DNA of 64,000 nucleotides from Myxococcus stipitatus DSM 14675 (GCF_000331735.1 NC_020126.1:9303501-9367500), one strand, 5' to 3'. Shown: positions 46,024-55,459, counted from the first letter of the stretch. Numbers and translations are program-made. Notes: generated by a model from the sequence alone, not told the origin.

Positions 46024-47685
46024 ATGGCCAAGCCCGTCATCCTCGCGGTCGACGACGACACAGAGGTGCTTCGCGCGGTGGAGCGCGACTTGCGGCGCCA
46101 GTACGGCCGCGAGTACCGCGTGCTGAGCGCGGACCGAGGTGACTCGGCGCTGGAGACGGTGCGCAAGCTCCGCCTGCGCGGCGACCCGGTGGCGCTCTTC
46201 CTGGTGGACCAGCGCATGCCCGGCATGTCCGGCGTGGAGTTCCTGGAGCAGGCCAAGGCCCTCTACGACGAGGCCCGGCGCGTGCTCCTCACCGCGTACG
46301 CGGACACGCAGGCCGCCATCCACGCCATCAACGAGGTGAGGCTGGACCACTACCTGCTCAAGCCCTGGGAGCCTCCGGAGGAGCGCCTCTACCCGGTGCT
46401 GACGGACCTGCTCGAGGAGTGGTGGGCACACCACCCGCCCACCTTCGAGGGCATCCGCGTGCTGGGCAACCGCTGGTCTCCGCGCGCCCACGCGCTGCGC
46501 GACTTCCTGGGCAGCAATCAGGTGCCCTACCAATGGCTCGACGTGGAGGCCAGCGAGGAGGGGCGGCTGCTGCTCGCGCAGGCGGGAGGCGCGGCGGTGG
46601 AGAAGCTCCCGCTGGTGCTCTTCCCGGATGGCACCCGGTTGATGGGGCCCTCCACGCTGGAGGTGGCCGAGCGCATCGGCCTGAAGGTCCGCGCCACCAA
46701 GCCCTTCTACGACCTGGTCATCATCGGCGGTGGTCCCGCGGGGCTCGCCGCCGCCGTGTATGGCGCATCCGAGGGACTGAGCACCGTCATGGTGGAGCGC
46801 AGCGCACCGGGAGGACAGGCGGGCACCAGCTCTCGCATCGAGAACTACCTGGGGTTCCCCGCGGGCCTGAGCGGCTCCGACCTGGCGCGGCGCGCGGTGG
46901 CCCAGGCCGCGCGCTTCGGGGTGGAGATCCTCACGCCGCAGGAGGTGAAGGGCGTGCGCGTGGAGGACCCCTACCGCATCGTCGCGCTCGCGGATGGAAC
47001 GGAGCTGAGCTGCCATGCGCTGCTCCTGGCCATGGGCGTGCAGTGGAAGAAGCTGGAGACCCCGGGCATCCAGTCCTTCACCGGCGCGGGCGTCTACTAC
47101 GGCTCCTCCCGCACCGAGGCCCTCTCGTGCAAGGACGAGGAGGTCTACATCATCGGCGGCGCCAACTCCGCCGGACAGGCCGCGCTCTACTTCGCGCAGT
47201 TCGCGCGACAGGTGACGCTGGTGGTGCGAGGCGACTCGTTGGAGCGAGGCATGTCCCACTACCTGGTGGAGCAGGTGCACTCGCTGGCCAACGTCACCGT
47301 GCTGCTCGACACGGAGGTGACGCGCGTGGAGGGCAACGCCCACCTGGAGCGCCTCACGCTGGCGACGAAGGGGCAGCCCGAGCGCACCGTGCCCGCCAGC
47401 ACGCTGTTCATCATGATTGGCGCGGTGCCGAGGACGGAGTGGCTGGACGACCTGGTGGCACGCGACGCACGCGGCTACATCCTCACCGGCCCGGACCTGA
47501 TGCCCGGCGGCGAGCGGCCCAAGGGGTGGAAGCCCGAGCGCGCGCCATTCCTGCTGGAGACGAGCGTGCCCGGCATCTTCGCCGCGGGCGACGTGCGCCA
47601 TGCGTCCATCAAGCGCGTGGCCTCCGGCGTGGGCGAGGGCTCCATCGCCATCTCCTTCATCCATCAGTACCTGAGCGAGGTGTGA
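46024..47685 (+). CDS. Response regulator fused to thioredoxin reductase-like flavoprotein, CxxC missing
   Basis: 553 aa. Receiver domain (1-130) with DDD, phospho-acceptor Asp62 (LVDQRMPGMSG), T90 and LLKPW lysine. A thioredoxin/glutaredoxin-like segment follows (about 145-215: RWSPRAHALRDFL). The flavoprotein domain (about 230-553) has FAD motif IIGGGPAGLAAAVYGA, NAD(P) motif YIIGGANSAGQAALYF and ASIKRVASGVGEGSIA. The spot that holds CATC in TrxB reads VYYGSSRTEALSC, so the redox pair is absent. Tail overlaps nothing; the histidine kinase gene starts one base after its stop, suggesting a phosphorelay. Confidence 0.88.
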   Translation: MAKPVILAVDDDTEVLRAVERDLRRQYGREYRVLSADRGDSALETVRKLRLRGDPVALFLVDQRMPGMSGVEFLEQAKALYDEARRVLLTAYADTQAAIHAINEVRLDHYLLKPWEPPEERLYPVLTDLLEEWWAHHPPTFEGIRVLGNRWSPRAHALRDFLGSNQVPYQWLDVEASEEGRLLLAQAGGAAVEKLPLVLFPDGTRLMGPSTLEVAERIGLKVRATKPFYDLVIIGGGPAGLAAAVYGASEGLSTVMVERSAPGGQAGTSSRIENYLGFPAGLSGSDLARRAVAQAARFGVEILTPQEVKGVRVEDPYRIVALADGTELSCHALLLAMGVQWKKLETPGIQSFTGAGVYYGSSRTEALSCKDEEVYIIGGANSAGQAALYFAQFARQVTLVVRGDSLERGMSHYLVEQVHSLANVTVLLDTEVTRVEGNAHLERLTLATKGQPERTVPASTLFIMIGAVPRTEWLDDLVARDARGYILTGPDLMPGGERPKGWKPERAPFLLETSVPGIFAAGDVRHASIKRVASGVGEGSIAISFIHQYLSEV

Positions 47686-47686
47686 C

Positions 47687-48718
47687 ATGGCCGGGGACGC
47701 GAAGGAGCCCCAGGAGCGGCTGAGATGTCTGGAGGGCGCGCTGCTGCGGCAGGAGAAGCTGGCCGCGTTGGGCCGTCACGCCGCGGGCCTCGCGCACGAG
47801 ATGAACAACCCCGCCTCCGCGGGCCGCCGCGCCACCGAGCAGCTCACCCAGGCCATGGACGCGCAGGAGGACCTCTCGCTGGAGCTGGACCGGTGGAAGC
47901 TGACGCCAGAGCAGCGACAACTGATGCTGCGCACCTGCCGGCAGAGCCAGGGCCGAGGCGCCACCCAGGACCTGGACCCGCTCACCCGAGGCGACGCCGA
48001 GGACGCGCTGGCCACGTGGATGGATGCCCGAGGCGTGGCGAACGCGTGGGACCTGGCGCCCACGCTGCTGGACGCGGCCATCGGACAGGAGAAGCTGGAG
48101 CCGCTCGCACAGACACTCCCGGGTGAGGCGCTCCCGGATGCACTCGCGTGGCTGGAGTCCCTGGTGCGCACGCGAGCGCTGCTGACGGAGGTGAGGCAGA
48201 GCACCACGCGACTGTCGGAGCTGGCCGGCGCGGTGAAGTCCTTCACCCACGCGGGCAAGGAGCATCCCGAGCCCGTGGACGTCCACGAGGGTCTGGAGAA
48301 CACGCTGCTGCTCCTCAACTACAAGCTCAAGCACGGTGTCGCGGTGAAGCGCGAGTACGACCGGAGCCTGCCGCGCATCCAGGCCCTGCCAGGGATGCTC
48401 AACCACGTCTGGACGAACCTCATCGACAACGCCATCGACGCGATGGGGGGAAAGGGGCACCTCGTCGTGCGCACCGCGCGCGAGGGCGACTCGCTGCTCG
48501 TGGAGGTGGTGGATGACGGGCCCGGGGTTCCAGCGGAGTTGCTGGAGCGCATCTGGGAGCCCTTCTTCACCACCAAGCCCATGGGCCACGGCACGGGCCT
48601 GGGGCTGGACATCATCCGCCGCGTCGTCGTCGAGCGTCACCACGGCGACGTGCGCGTGGAGTCACGCCCGGGCCACACGTCGTTCCAGGTGCGGCTGCCA
48701 TTCGGGGCCGCGACCTAG
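47687..48718 (+). CDS. Soluble sensor histidine kinase
   Basis: 343 aa, no membrane segment. Phospho-acceptor His37 in LGRHAAGLAHEMNNPAS, then a family-specific linker (about 75-190, including EDALATWMDARGVANAWDLAP), and an ATPase domain with N-box HVWTNLIDNAIDAMGGKG, G1 VVDDGPGVP, F-box EPFFTTK and G2 GHGTGLGLDIIRRVV. It follows the receiver-reductase gene with one base between, so that protein is the likely partner. Signal input is not apparent. Confidence 0.92.
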   Translation: MAGDAKEPQERLRCLEGALLRQEKLAALGRHAAGLAHEMNNPASAGRRATEQLTQAMDAQEDLSLELDRWKLTPEQRQLMLRTCRQSQGRGATQDLDPLTRGDAEDALATWMDARGVANAWDLAPTLLDAAIGQEKLEPLAQTLPGEALPDALAWLESLVRTRALLTEVRQSTTRLSELAGAVKSFTHAGKEHPEPVDVHEGLENTLLLLNYKLKHGVAVKREYDRSLPRIQALPGMLNHVWTNLIDNAIDAMGGKGHLVVRTAREGDSLLVEVVDDGPGVPAELLERIWEPFFTTKPMGHGTGLGLDIIRRVVVERHHGDVRVESRPGHTSFQVRLPFGAAT

Positions 48719-48851
48719 GCCCACCGGGCATTCCGTCTTCCTGCCTCGCGCCGAAGGATGCGCGCCGCCTTGTGGCGGAGGTGGACACCATTCATGTCCG
48801 GAGGCTCGGGATGTTCGCGCCCGGCGGACGGACGGGGAGACCTGCGCGCGC

Positions 48852-49292
48852 TCAGCCCACGAGGGGCGCGACCGTGCGGACGCCACCGCGACCTCGACGG
48901 CCCGCCACCGGGCGCGTCGCGAGTCGGCGGCCGACATCCGCGATGGCCTGGACGATGGGAATCAGCTCCCGTCCGAGGTCGGTGAGCGTGTACTCGGCCG
49001 AGGGCGGCGTGATGGTCGTGAGCGTCCGCGCGATGACGCCCCGCGCTTCGAGCTCGCGGAGCCGCTGGCTGAGCACTCGCGCGGAGACATTCGGGATGTC
49101 GATGCGCAGCTCACCGAAGCGCCGCGCCCGTGCACTCAGGAAGTAGATGACGTGCGTGGCCCAGGCACCGCCGAGCAGCGCCATCGAGCGGTTGAGCGGG
49201 CATTCTTCCGTCACCCTCGAGCCCTTGCCGCGTTGCCGCCGGTCGATGTCGGGGGGAGGTGCTGCTGGATTCTTCCGGACCTTGAGCGCCAT
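48852..49292 (-). CDS. HxlR-family transcriptional regulator
   Basis: 146 aa. HxlR winged helix: CPLNRSMALLGGAWATHVIYFLS, RRFGELRIDIPNVSARVLSQRLRELEARGVI and YTLTDLGRELIPIV. It diverges from an NAD(P)-binding protein gene with a 109-base gap, the usual arrangement for regulating a reductase or quinone-related enzyme. The C-terminus is Arg/Gly rich. Confidence 0.9.
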   Translation of the reverse strand: MALKVRKNPAAPPPDIDRRQRGKGSRVTEECPLNRSMALLGGAWATHVIYFLSARARRFGELRIDIPNVSARVLSQRLRELEARGVIARTLTTITPPSAEYTLTDLGRELIPIVQAIADVGRRLATRPVAGRRGRGGVRTVAPLVG

Positions 49293-49401
49293 GTCGGTAA
49301 CCGTGAGGTTATTGGAAAGCCCATCGCCCCCGCGTTGTCCACTGTCTCTTCGCCACCTCGGCCGCTATCGATGGCGCGAACCCTTTCGGTGGAGCGGTCG
49401 A

Positions 49402-50241
49402 ATGTTCGTGGTCATTGGCGCGACGGGAAACGTGGGACGTGAGCTGGTCCAGGTGTTGTCGGAGGCCGGAGAGGAAGTGGTCGCGGTGGCGCGCAAGGCA
49501 GCGGCGCCGGTGTCTTCGTCGAAGGTCCGTCAGGTCCAGGCGGACGTGTCGGCTCCGGAGTCCCTCGCGCCACATCTGCGAGGCGCGACGGGTGTCTTCC
49601 TGCTCATCCCCGGCGGAGGCGCGGGTCTGGATGCTCGCGCCCTGCGGACGGTGTTCGAGGCGGCCGGAGTGAAGCGGCTGGTGGTGCTGTCGTCCATGGC
49701 CGTGGGCACGCGGCCCTCGGCCCCGTCGCATGCGCCGCTTCGCGACATCGAAGCGGTCTTCCGGGATTCGTCTCTTCGCTGCACCTTCCTGCGGCCCTCG
49801 GGCTTCGCGTCGAACGCGTTCGCCTGGGCAGGCCCGGTGCGCACCACGCGCGGAGTCGCCGCGCCCTTCGCCGACGTGGCGCTGCCCGTCGTGGACCCGG
49901 CGGACATCGCGGCCGTCGCGGCCCGCGTCCTCGTCGAGGAGGGACACGCCGGCAAGGTGTACGTGCTCACCGGCCCCGTGGCCATCTCTCCGCGCCAGCA
50001 AGCCGCCGTCCTCTCCGAAGCGGTGGGAGCACCGCTGCGCTTCATGGAGTGGAGCCGAGAGGAGGCCCTCACCATGATGACGCGCTTCATGCCCGCGCCC
50101 GTCGCCGAGGGCACCCTCGACATCCTGGGCACGCCGACGGACGACGAGCGGCGCGTCAGCCCGGACGTGGAGCGGGTGCTGGGGAGACCCGCGAGCCCGT
50201 TCTCCGCGTGGGTCGGTCGCAACGTCGCCGCGTTCCGCTGA
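49402..50241 (+). CDS. NmrA/NAD(P)-binding atypical short-chain reductase
   Basis: 279 aa. Rossmann fold with GATGNVGRELVQVL at the N-terminus; FLLIPGGG, VKRLVVLSSMAVG, FLRPSGFASNAF and DPADIAAVAARVLVE follow the NmrA/TMR-like family pattern. The catalytic Tyr-X3-Lys of true SDRs is absent, as usual here. Substrate unknown; control by the divergent HxlR protein is likely. Confidence 0.88.
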   Translation: MFVVIGATGNVGRELVQVLSEAGEEVVAVARKAAAPVSSSKVRQVQADVSAPESLAPHLRGATGVFLLIPGGGAGLDARALRTVFEAAGVKRLVVLSSMAVGTRPSAPSHAPLRDIEAVFRDSSLRCTFLRPSGFASNAFAWAGPVRTTRGVAAPFADVALPVVDPADIAAVAARVLVEEGHAGKVYVLTGPVAISPRQQAAVLSEAVGAPLRFMEWSREEALTMMTRFMPAPVAEGTLDILGTPTDDERRVSPDVERVLGRPASPFSAWVGRNVAAFR

Positions 50242-50254
50242 CGGGTGTCCCCGC

Positions 50255-51793
50255 TCAGGCGCCGCGCAACTCCTCGGGCTCGAGGTGCTGGCGCGCCACG
50301 GAGGGACGCGGACGCGCGGGCTCGGGGATGAACGCCCCCTCGAGCTCGAAGGGCAGGCGGACCTGGAAGCGCGTCCACCCCGGCCGCGACACGACGGACA
50401 CCTCGCCCCGATGCAGCATGGACACCACGCGGTGGGTGATGCTCAGCCCCAACCCCGTCCCTTCCCCCACGCCCTTCGTGGTGAAGAACGGGTCGAAGAT
50501 GCGCGGCAGCACCTCCTCGGGGATGCCGGGCCCGTCGTCCTCGACCTCCACCACCACGTGGTCTCCATCGCGCTGCGTGCGCACCGTCAGCGTCCCTCCA
50601 CCGTTCTCCTTGATGGCATCGGCCGCGTTCTCGATGAGGCTGGTCCACACCTGGTTCAGCTCCGTGCCGAACGCGGTGAGGGAGGGGATGCTCCGGTCGT
50701 ACTCGCGCCTCACGTCGATGCCACGCAGCCGGTGGGCCAGCACGGCCAGCGTGCTCTCCAACCCATCGTGCACATCCACGCGCTGCAACGGCGCCTCATC
50801 CAGGTACGTGTACGCGCGGGCCGCGTTCACCAGCGAGGCGATGCGGCCCCCGGCCTGCCCCACCTCCTCCAGCAGCACCGAGATTCCCCGCGTCGCCGCC
50901 ACCCAGCGCAGCGTGCCCTTCAACACGTCGCCCGTCAGCGGCGCCAGCTCATGCTCCAGTCGCTCGAGCGACAGCCCCGACTCCACCAGCTCCGGCGCCA
51001 GCACCCACGCGTCCTCCACCCCTCGCGCATCCAGCCAGCGCGCCAGCGCGTCCTCGTCGTCCCCCCGGTCCAGCGGACTGCGCGCCAGGGGCTCCAGCGC
51101 GGAGGCCCTCGACTCCAGCGCGCGCACCTGGGGCTCGGACAAGGTGCGGCAGTCCAGCGACAGCGCGAGCGCGGGGAGCTCTCGCAGCCGGTCGGCCAGC
51201 GCGCGCACGCCTCGCATCACCGCGGACACGGGGTTGTTCAGCTCATGCGCCAGCCCCGCCGCCAGCGTGCCGAGTGACGCCAGCTTCTCCTGCTGGAGTG
51301 AGATGGACTGGAGCGACTTCATGCGCTCGGCCATCTTCTTGAGAATCTCCCGGTGCGCCGTGGGGCACTCGGCGAGCATCCGCCAGAAGGCCTGATTCGA
51401 CAGGCGCAGCAGCCGGCAGTGGGTGAGCGCGCGGCTGCTCGAGAGGAAGCACTGGCCCAGCAGGAGCGGCACCTCGCCGAAGAAGTCCCCGGCCCCGAAG
51501 ACGGAGATGAGCGTCTCCACTCCGCCCACCGTCTTCGTGATGCGCAGCGAGCCCTCCAGGATGAGATAGAAGGCGGAGGGCTCGCCCTCGCGGCCCAGCC
51601 ACTCGTGCGGCTGGAGCTCGATGAGCGTGGACTCGCCGCGCACCCACTCGGCCTCCTCCGCCTCCACCTCGGCGAAGAGGGAGAGGGTCCGCAGCTCCTC
51701 CAGGAAGCGGGACGACTCCGTGGCGTCACGTGGGCGCTCCCTCGGCGCTCCAAGGGACTCCGTGCGCGACGGCGGAGCGGCTCGAGGCTCCAT
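50255..51793 (-). CDS. cNMP-binding-domain sensor histidine kinase
   Basis: 512 aa. Cyclic-nucleotide-binding (CRP-like) domain at about 30-155 (FYLILEGSLRI, FGAGDFFGEVPLL, SRALTHCRLLRLS), His183 in LASLGTLAAGLAHELNNPVS, the same linker family as the 47687 kinase (DEDALARWLDARGVEDAWVLAP), and an ATPase domain with QVWTSLIENAADAIKENG, VEDDGPGIP and GEGTGLGLSITHRVV. Arg/Thr residues needed for cAMP contact are not clearly present, so the ligand is open. AAGGAG eight bases before 51793 supports this start; an in-frame ATG at 51814 is possible. Confidence 0.9.
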   Translation of the reverse strand: MEPRAAPPSRTESLGAPRERPRDATESSRFLEELRTLSLFAEVEAEEAEWVRGESTLIELQPHEWLGREGEPSAFYLILEGSLRITKTVGGVETLISVFGAGDFFGEVPLLLGQCFLSSSRALTHCRLLRLSNQAFWRMLAECPTAHREILKKMAERMKSLQSISLQQEKLASLGTLAAGLAHELNNPVSAVMRGVRALADRLRELPALALSLDCRTLSEPQVRALESRASALEPLARSPLDRGDDEDALARWLDARGVEDAWVLAPELVESGLSLERLEHELAPLTGDVLKGTLRWVAATRGISVLLEEVGQAGGRIASLVNAARAYTYLDEAPLQRVDVHDGLESTLAVLAHRLRGIDVRREYDRSIPSLTAFGTELNQVWTSLIENAADAIKENGGGTLTVRTQRDGDHVVVEVEDDGPGIPEEVLPRIFDPFFTTKGVGEGTGLGLSITHRVVSMLHRGEVSVVSRPGWTRFQVRLPFELEGAFIPEPARPRPSVARQHLEPEELRGA

Positions 51794-52036
51794 GCGATGG
51801 GCTCCTTCCGACATGGGTTCCCTCAACAGTGCGCCCCACCCAGGCCCCTTGCCGACGGCCACGCTCCACCGTCCGCCACCCGGCCGGACGTGCGGCCCCC
51901 TTCCCCGAGCCACCAGGCAGCGGCTCCCTGCCCTCGTCCGGCGAGGCCCTCCATGCCTCGAACCGGCCAATTCCGTGCCTCGGGCTCAGGAGAAGATGGA
52001 CACCCTTCGTGGGACCCAGGCAGCATCCACGGACAC

Positions 52037-53425
52037 ATGGGAAGCGAGGACATCGTCACAGCGCTGCGCCGGGTTCCGCTGTTCTCCCGGCTGGGCGACG
52101 AGCAGCTCCACTGGGTGGCCAGCCATGGCCGTCAGCTTCACTTCCCAGCGGGGACTCGGGTCGCCGTGCAGGGAGACCCGGCGGACGGGCTCTCCATCAT
52201 CCTCGAGGGCCGCACGGAGTGGACCCGCAAGGTGGGAGAGCAGGAGGCCGCCACGGGCGCGCTGGAGGCGGGCGAAATCTTCGGAGAGGTCATCCTCTTC
52301 CTCAACGCGCCCTACCCCACCACCGGCCACGCGAGCACGGACGTGCGCCTGCTGCGGCTGGAGCCCGCGGCCTTCTGGGAGCTGCTCCGACAAGCGCCCG
52401 TGCTGGGACGGGGCCTCATGGAGGTGGCCGCCCAGCGCACGCAGGCGCAGGAGGTCGTCTCCACGCAGCAACCCGGGCCGCTGTCTCCCGGGCAGATGGT
52501 GGCGGGGCTCGCCCCCGAGCTGAGCAACCCCGCGTCGTCCGCGAACCGCAGCGCCACCCGACTGCGCGACACGCTGCGCCTGGTGTCCGCGCGAGCCATG
52601 GCGCTGGGCCAGCACGGCCTGTCCTCCGCGCAGCGCGGCGCGCTCCTCGCGCTGCCAAGGGAGGCCGCGGACCGAGCCCGCGCCACGCCCGCGCTGGAGC
52701 CCCTGGCGCGGACGCTGCGCGAGGAGGAAGTGGGCTCGTGGCTGGAGCTTCGCGGCATGGCGGACGCGTGGGACGTGGCGCCCGCGCTGGTGGCGTCCGG
52801 CCTGGATGGCGCGTGGCTGGACTCGGTGGCGCGCCGCGTGGGTGAGGCGCTCCTGCGCGACACCCTCTCGTGGCTGGTGGCCGCGGTGAGTGGTGACGTG
52901 CTCCTGGCGGAAGTGGAGCGAGGCAGCGCCCGGGTCTCCGCGCTGGTGGAGGCGGTGAAGGCCTACAGCTTCATGGACCGCGCCCCCTCGGCGGAGGTGG
53001 ATATCCACGAGGGGCTGGAGGGCACGCTGGCCGTGCTCTCGCATCGGCTGACGGGAGGCAACGTCGCGGTGGTGCGGCAGTACGCGCCGTCGGCGCCCAA
53101 GCTCAAGGGTGAGCCGGGCGCGCTCGACGAGGCGTGGACGCAATTGGTGTTGAACGCGCTGGAGGCGCTGGGTGAGCGCGGCGGGACGCTGCGGCTGCGC
53201 ACGTGGACGGAGCCGGAGCGGGTGGTGGTGGAGGTGGCGGATGACGGCCCGGGGATTCCTCGGGACTTGATGCCGCGCATCTTCGAGCCCTTCTTCAGCA
53301 CGAAGCCCAACGCGGCGGGCCTGGGGTTGGACATCAGCCGGCGCATCATCGAGCGGCACGGCGGCGACGTGCGCGTCCTCTCCGAGCCGGGCAACACCCG
53401 CGTGCAGGTGCGGCTGCCCGCGTAG
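52037..53425 (+). CDS. cNMP-binding-domain histidine-kinase-like protein lacking the phospho-accepting His
   Basis: 462 aa with the same domain order as the divergent neighbour: CRP-like domain (about 5-135: LSIILEGRTEW, EAGEIFGEVILFLNAP), degenerate H-box, shared linker (SWLELRGMADAWDVAP) and ATPase domain (WTQLVLNALEALGERG, VADDGPGIP, AAGLGLDISRRII). In the H-box, VAGLAPELSNPAS, proline 160 replaces the histidine (codon CCC at 52514-52516). It cannot be a standard autokinase; it may act on a partner or as a dimerisation/phosphatase module. ATG at 52037; an in-frame ATG at 51953 adds a low-complexity stretch. Confidence 0.88.
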   Translation: MGSEDIVTALRRVPLFSRLGDEQLHWVASHGRQLHFPAGTRVAVQGDPADGLSIILEGRTEWTRKVGEQEAATGALEAGEIFGEVILFLNAPYPTTGHASTDVRLLRLEPAAFWELLRQAPVLGRGLMEVAAQRTQAQEVVSTQQPGPLSPGQMVAGLAPELSNPASSANRSATRLRDTLRLVSARAMALGQHGLSSAQRGALLALPREAADRARATPALEPLARTLREEEVGSWLELRGMADAWDVAPALVASGLDGAWLDSVARRVGEALLRDTLSWLVAAVSGDVLLAEVERGSARVSALVEAVKAYSFMDRAPSAEVDIHEGLEGTLAVLSHRLTGGNVAVVRQYAPSAPKLKGEPGALDEAWTQLVLNALEALGERGGTLRLRTWTEPERVVVEVADDGPGIPRDLMPRIFEPFFSTKPNAAGLGLDISRRIIERHGGDVRVLSEPGNTRVQVRLPA

Positions 53426-53581
53426 CCGCTCGCGGCCAGATGTCCTCCGGCGCACGCCGGGAGCATCCACCGTTGGACGAAAGCCGGGCCGCGAGCGTCA
53501 GGCCGTGTACGGCCGCGAGGAAGTCCCTGGCCCGGGGGGAGATGCGGCGATGGAGTGCGCCCACGACAAGGGGAGCACTTC

Positions 53582-54079
53582 ATGTCCGGCGAAATCCAGG
53601 GCGCCTGGTTCAAGGCCATCATCGGCTCGATGACAGCGGCGTCCTCGCGCTTTCCGGCGCATCAGCGAACCATCAACAGCATGCAGGACGAGACCTGGTA
53701 CGACTGGGAGGAGTATCTCCGCATGCTGGGCGAGCTTCACGCGGCGCTGGGAGACCGCGCGGTGGAGGCCATCGCCCAGCGCTCGGCCATGCGCACCCTT
53801 CCGATTGCTCGCGCGCGGGGCTTCGACTCGGTGGAGAAGATCTTCGGCGACTTCGACGCGGTGCTGCGCAGCCTGGTGCGCGACCTGCCCGTGGCGGACA
53901 GCGCACGCACGGTGGCCTTCATGCCGCTGGCGGCGGAGCTGGAGAGTGGCTCGCGCCTGCCGGCCCCGCTGCTGCTGGGAACCTTCCGAGGCTTCCTCAT
54001 GGGCTTCGGCAAGATTGTCACCGAGGCGAAGATGACGCCTCGGCACGGGCTGCGGCGCTACTCGCTCAAGTGGATGTGA
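53582..54079 (+). CDS. Unknown protein
   Basis: 165 aa, no signal peptide or membrane segment. Segments GEIQGAWFKAIIGSMTAASS, DETWYDWEEYLRMLGELHAALG, EKIFGDFDAVLRSLVRDL and RRYSLKWM do not match a family I can name; overall size and order of helices then strands resemble the protein at 12786. GGGGAG precedes the ATG. The 3' end overlaps the convergent YjdF-like gene by 14 bases. Confidence 0.65.
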   Translation: MSGEIQGAWFKAIIGSMTAASSRFPAHQRTINSMQDETWYDWEEYLRMLGELHAALGDRAVEAIAQRSAMRTLPIARARGFDSVEKIFGDFDAVLRSLVRDLPVADSARTVAFMPLAAELESGSRLPAPLLLGTFRGFLMGFGKIVTEAKMTPRHGLRRYSLKWM

Positions 54080-54782
54080 CCTTCGCGCGCGTCACCAGCT
54101 TCTCGATGCTCATGAGGTGCGCACGGCCCAGCAGGGCCATGGCCAGCGTGGCGCCACAGAGCGCGAGGAACATGTCCCACTGGGCATCCCAGATGTCTCC
54201 CTGGGTGCCCAGGAACTTGTCGCCCCCTTCCGGGTCCAGCGCCAGCGCGGCCCACCACTCCAGGAGCTCGTAGAAGGCGCTGATGGCCAGCGCCACCGAG
54301 CCGGTGAGGAAGTTCAGCCAGCCGCCTCGCCGCAGCGGAGAGGTGCGCAGGAGCACCTCGCGGATGATGAACGCGGGGAAGAAGCCCTGCACGAAGTGCC
54401 CCAGCCGGTCGTAGGGATTGCGTGAGAGCGCGAAGGTGTCCCGCGCCCAGTCTCCCAGGGGCGTGAGCGCATAGGTGTAGTAGCCGCCGTACGTCAGCAC
54501 GAGCACATGCAGGAAGACGCAGACGTAGACCCAGCGGGACATGGGGAAGCGGCGGAAGGTGGCGGCCAGCACGCAGATGCCCACCAGCCCAGGCCCCACT
54601 TCCAGCGCCCAGTTGAGCCGACCCGCCGGGCTGAAGAGGAACGTGAGGAGGAGGACGGGAGCGAGCACGCCGACGAGAATCAGCGGCACCTTCGCCTCGT
54701 CGCGCGTGCCTCGCACGGAGGGGAAGAAGGGGGTGACGGCGTCACCGGAGGGCATGTCGGAAAGAGGAGCAGCGGTCTGCAT
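54066..54782 (-). CDS. DUF2238/YjdF-family membrane protein
   Basis: 238 aa with about six membrane segments. Family landmarks: VFLHVLVLTYGGYYTYALTPLG, NPYDRLGHFVQGFFPAFIIREVLLR, ISAFYELLEWWAALALD and FLGTQGDIWDAQWDMFLALCGA. Function unknown. It converges on the gene at 53582. Confidence 0.88.
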   Translation of the reverse strand: MQTAAPLSDMPSGDAVTPFFPSVRGTRDEAKVPLILVGVLAPVLLLTFLFSPAGRLNWALEVGPGLVGICVLAATFRRFPMSRWVYVCVFLHVLVLTYGGYYTYALTPLGDWARDTFALSRNPYDRLGHFVQGFFPAFIIREVLLRTSPLRRGGWLNFLTGSVALAISAFYELLEWWAALALDPEGGDKFLGTQGDIWDAQWDMFLALCGATLAMALLGRAHLMSIEKLVTRAKVTST

Positions 54783-54925
54783 GGTGAGTCCTGTCCTCTC
54801 GAATGTCTGGTGGGGAGAGGGGCGTCTATATCAGACGCGAGGATTGCGCGCAGAGCGGCGGGGTACGATGCTCGGTCGTGGTGGGGTCGGGCGCGTAGCG
54901 CGTGCTTCGACAACGGAGGGTGCCG

Positions 54926-55342
54926 ATGCTGAACCTCGAGGCTGAAAAAGCGAGGGTCGAAGACGAGCGGGCATGGCGAACCCGCTTGTTGTGGGTCCTC
55001 ATGACCGGCGTCTTCATGACGAACACAGCCAGGTGCGACTCCGACTGGCTCCTCAGCCTGTTGGAGATGGATGCGCAGACGGAATACGCACCCGGCTACA
55101 CCGAGGCAGGCTTTCAGCGGGTCACGTTGGGCATGACCTTCGATGAGGTGCGGGAACTGCTGGGTCCTCCGCTGGGCGACTATGATGTCTCGCAACGAAT
55201 CAACTCGCCCCACTCGAAGGAAGTCTACACGAGGTCATGGAAATACAGCCGCACCCCCAACAGCACGAGCTACCACGTGCGGGAGATCTTCTTCCATGAA
55301 GGGCGCGTCATGAACATCGACCAGAGCTACTACATCGATTGA
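54926..55342 (+). CDS. Small exported protein with SmpA/BamE-like segment
   Basis: 138 aa. A hydrophobic stretch (LLWVLMTGVFMTNT) suggests export, though the following ARC is a poor lipobox. The segment GFQRVTLGMTFDEVRELLGPPLGDY resembles SmpA/BamE-type domains, and a beta-hairpin with REIFFHEGRVMNID follows. GGAGGG lies before the ATG; an in-frame GTG at 54902 is less likely. GC content is lower than in neighbours. Confidence 0.65.
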   Translation: MLNLEAEKARVEDERAWRTRLLWVLMTGVFMTNTARCDSDWLLSLLEMDAQTEYAPGYTEAGFQRVTLGMTFDEVRELLGPPLGDYDVSQRINSPHSKEVYTRSWKYSRTPNSTSYHVREIFFHEGRVMNIDQSYYID

Positions 55343-55459
55343 GCTGACCCCAGCCGATGCAGCAGCCCCCTGGAGCTGGCACGCATACCTGGGTCATGAA
55401 CCCAGAGGGCACGCGCCTGGTTTTCGTTCCGCGGGAGCGGCCACTAAGGTAGCGGGCGA

